From Candidatus Hodarchaeota archaeon (GTDB lineage: Archaea; Asgardarchaeota; Heimdallarchaeia; Hodarchaeales; Hodarchaeaceae), in assembly GCA_016839665.1 (NCBI GenBank), contig JAEOTU010000394.1, forward strand, positions 1-5,456: a DNA stretch of 5,456 nt. The letters are read 5' to 3'. Below are positions 5,189 to 5,456 of the stretch, in pieces. A program made the translations under genes and the position numbers. Below the pieces are notes generated by a model that worked only from the letters and a program-made list of their open reading frames with translations, was not told the DNA's origin and made no database searches. Each line of letters begins with the position of its first letter. Position 1 is the stretch's first letter.

Positions 5189-5196
5189 TTATATAC
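5189..5196 (+). promoter_or_regulatory. TATA element of the zinc-ribbon protein gene
   Basis: TTATATAC is close to the archaeal TATA consensus and lies about 30 bp from the ATG at 5222. Transcription would begin at or within a few bases of the start codon, so the mRNA should be leaderless or nearly so. No GA-rich ribosome binding site is seen before this ATG, which agrees. Confidence 0.6.
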
Positions 5197-5221
5197 TAGA
5201 AATTGTGAGAAGTGACCACTA

Positions 5222-5446
5222 ATGTATCCTAAACCCAGACATGTTGCGAATCTAGAAGGATCGAAGTTATTAGAGAAAAAGATGGGGTTTAAGCCCGCGT
5301 GTTTCCGCTGTCGGTCATGGCGGTTCGAGTGGCAAGAGAAAAAGAAGTCGTTCTGGCTTAAATGTGCCATGTGTGAAATGGAGTATTCTATCCGTAAACC
5401 GATCCCTGTCTACAGTTTTATCGAAGAGAAGACCGTCAGTGAGTAA
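5222..5446 (+). CDS. Small zinc-ribbon protein (74 aa)
   Basis: The four cysteines C27-x2-C30 and C48-x2-C51 (CFRC ... CAMC) form a zinc-ribbon pair with a 17-residue span rich in W, F and K between them (RSWRFEWQEKKKSFWLK). This is typical of small archaeal ribbons that bind nucleic acid or act as subunits of larger complexes. The N-terminus (1-24) is basic (KPRH, KLLEKK), and the C-terminus ends in a short acidic tail. No specific family is recognised, so no function is given. The start is supported by the TATA box 30 bp upstream. One base after the TAA another ATG (5448, ATGGACAAA) runs off the end of the window and may begin a second gene of the same operon. Confidence 0.75.
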   Translation: MYPKPRHVANLEGSKLLEKKMGFKPACFRCRSWRFEWQEKKKSFWLKCAMCEMEYSIRKPIPVYSFIEEKTVSE

Positions 5447-5456
5447 GATGGACAAA

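Noticed and set aside
4927..5221. tRNA or box C/D RNA in the intergenic region
   Set aside because: No T-loop consensus, cloverleaf arms or paired C and D boxes could be found by eye.

Overview
The window looks like an accessory stretch of an AT-rich archaeal genome. The clues are archaeal-type TATA elements about 25-40 bp before several starts, one apparently leaderless gene, GA-rich ribosome binding sites before others, and a zinc-ribbon/one-TM protein with many N-glycosylation sequons outside the cell. There are also two small proteins whose strand/helix order fits the longin/roadblock fold used around small GTPases. That mix suggests an Asgard archaeon, possibly a Heimdallarchaeia-like lineage. 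This is an inference from gene style; no marker gene is present.

Layout. Bases 1-852 hold the 3' part of a TPR-repeat protein gene (+). It converges on a GIY-YIG nuclease gene of the LEM-3-like (COG3680) type on the minus strand (870-1622). From a shared divergent promoter region (1623-1758) a 67-residue protein with a hydrophobic C-terminus is read (+, 1759-1962). It is followed by a 440-residue membrane glycoprotein gene (2077-3399): cytoplasmic zinc ribbon, one TM helix, and a large outer part with a CBM9/DOMON-like motif. Bases 3541-4926 form a three-gene minus-strand operon: longin-like protein (136 aa), coiled-coil protein (183 aa), and a second longin-like paralogue (112 aa). An intergenic region of about 300 bp (4927-5221) carries a long-spaced inverted repeat. 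It leads to a 74-residue zinc-ribbon protein gene (+, 5222-5446), and a further ATG one base after its stop may open another gene.

The most unusual signal is a family of gene tails. The last 36 codons of the 67-residue protein gene recur at 3437-3544 with every amino acid preserved and only synonymous base changes. The last 11-12 codons recur again at 4481-4519. Both partial copies end tail-to-tail on a longin-like gene, so that ACTTAA holds both stop codons. The two longin-like genes also share their ribosome-binding leader. Together this indicates duplication of a two-gene convergent unit (small hydrophobic protein plus longin-like protein), followed by loss of the 5' part of the small gene. 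A functional link between the small membrane protein and the longin-like proteins is a reasonable but untested inference.

No rRNA, tRNA, CRISPR array, transposase or integrase was recognised.
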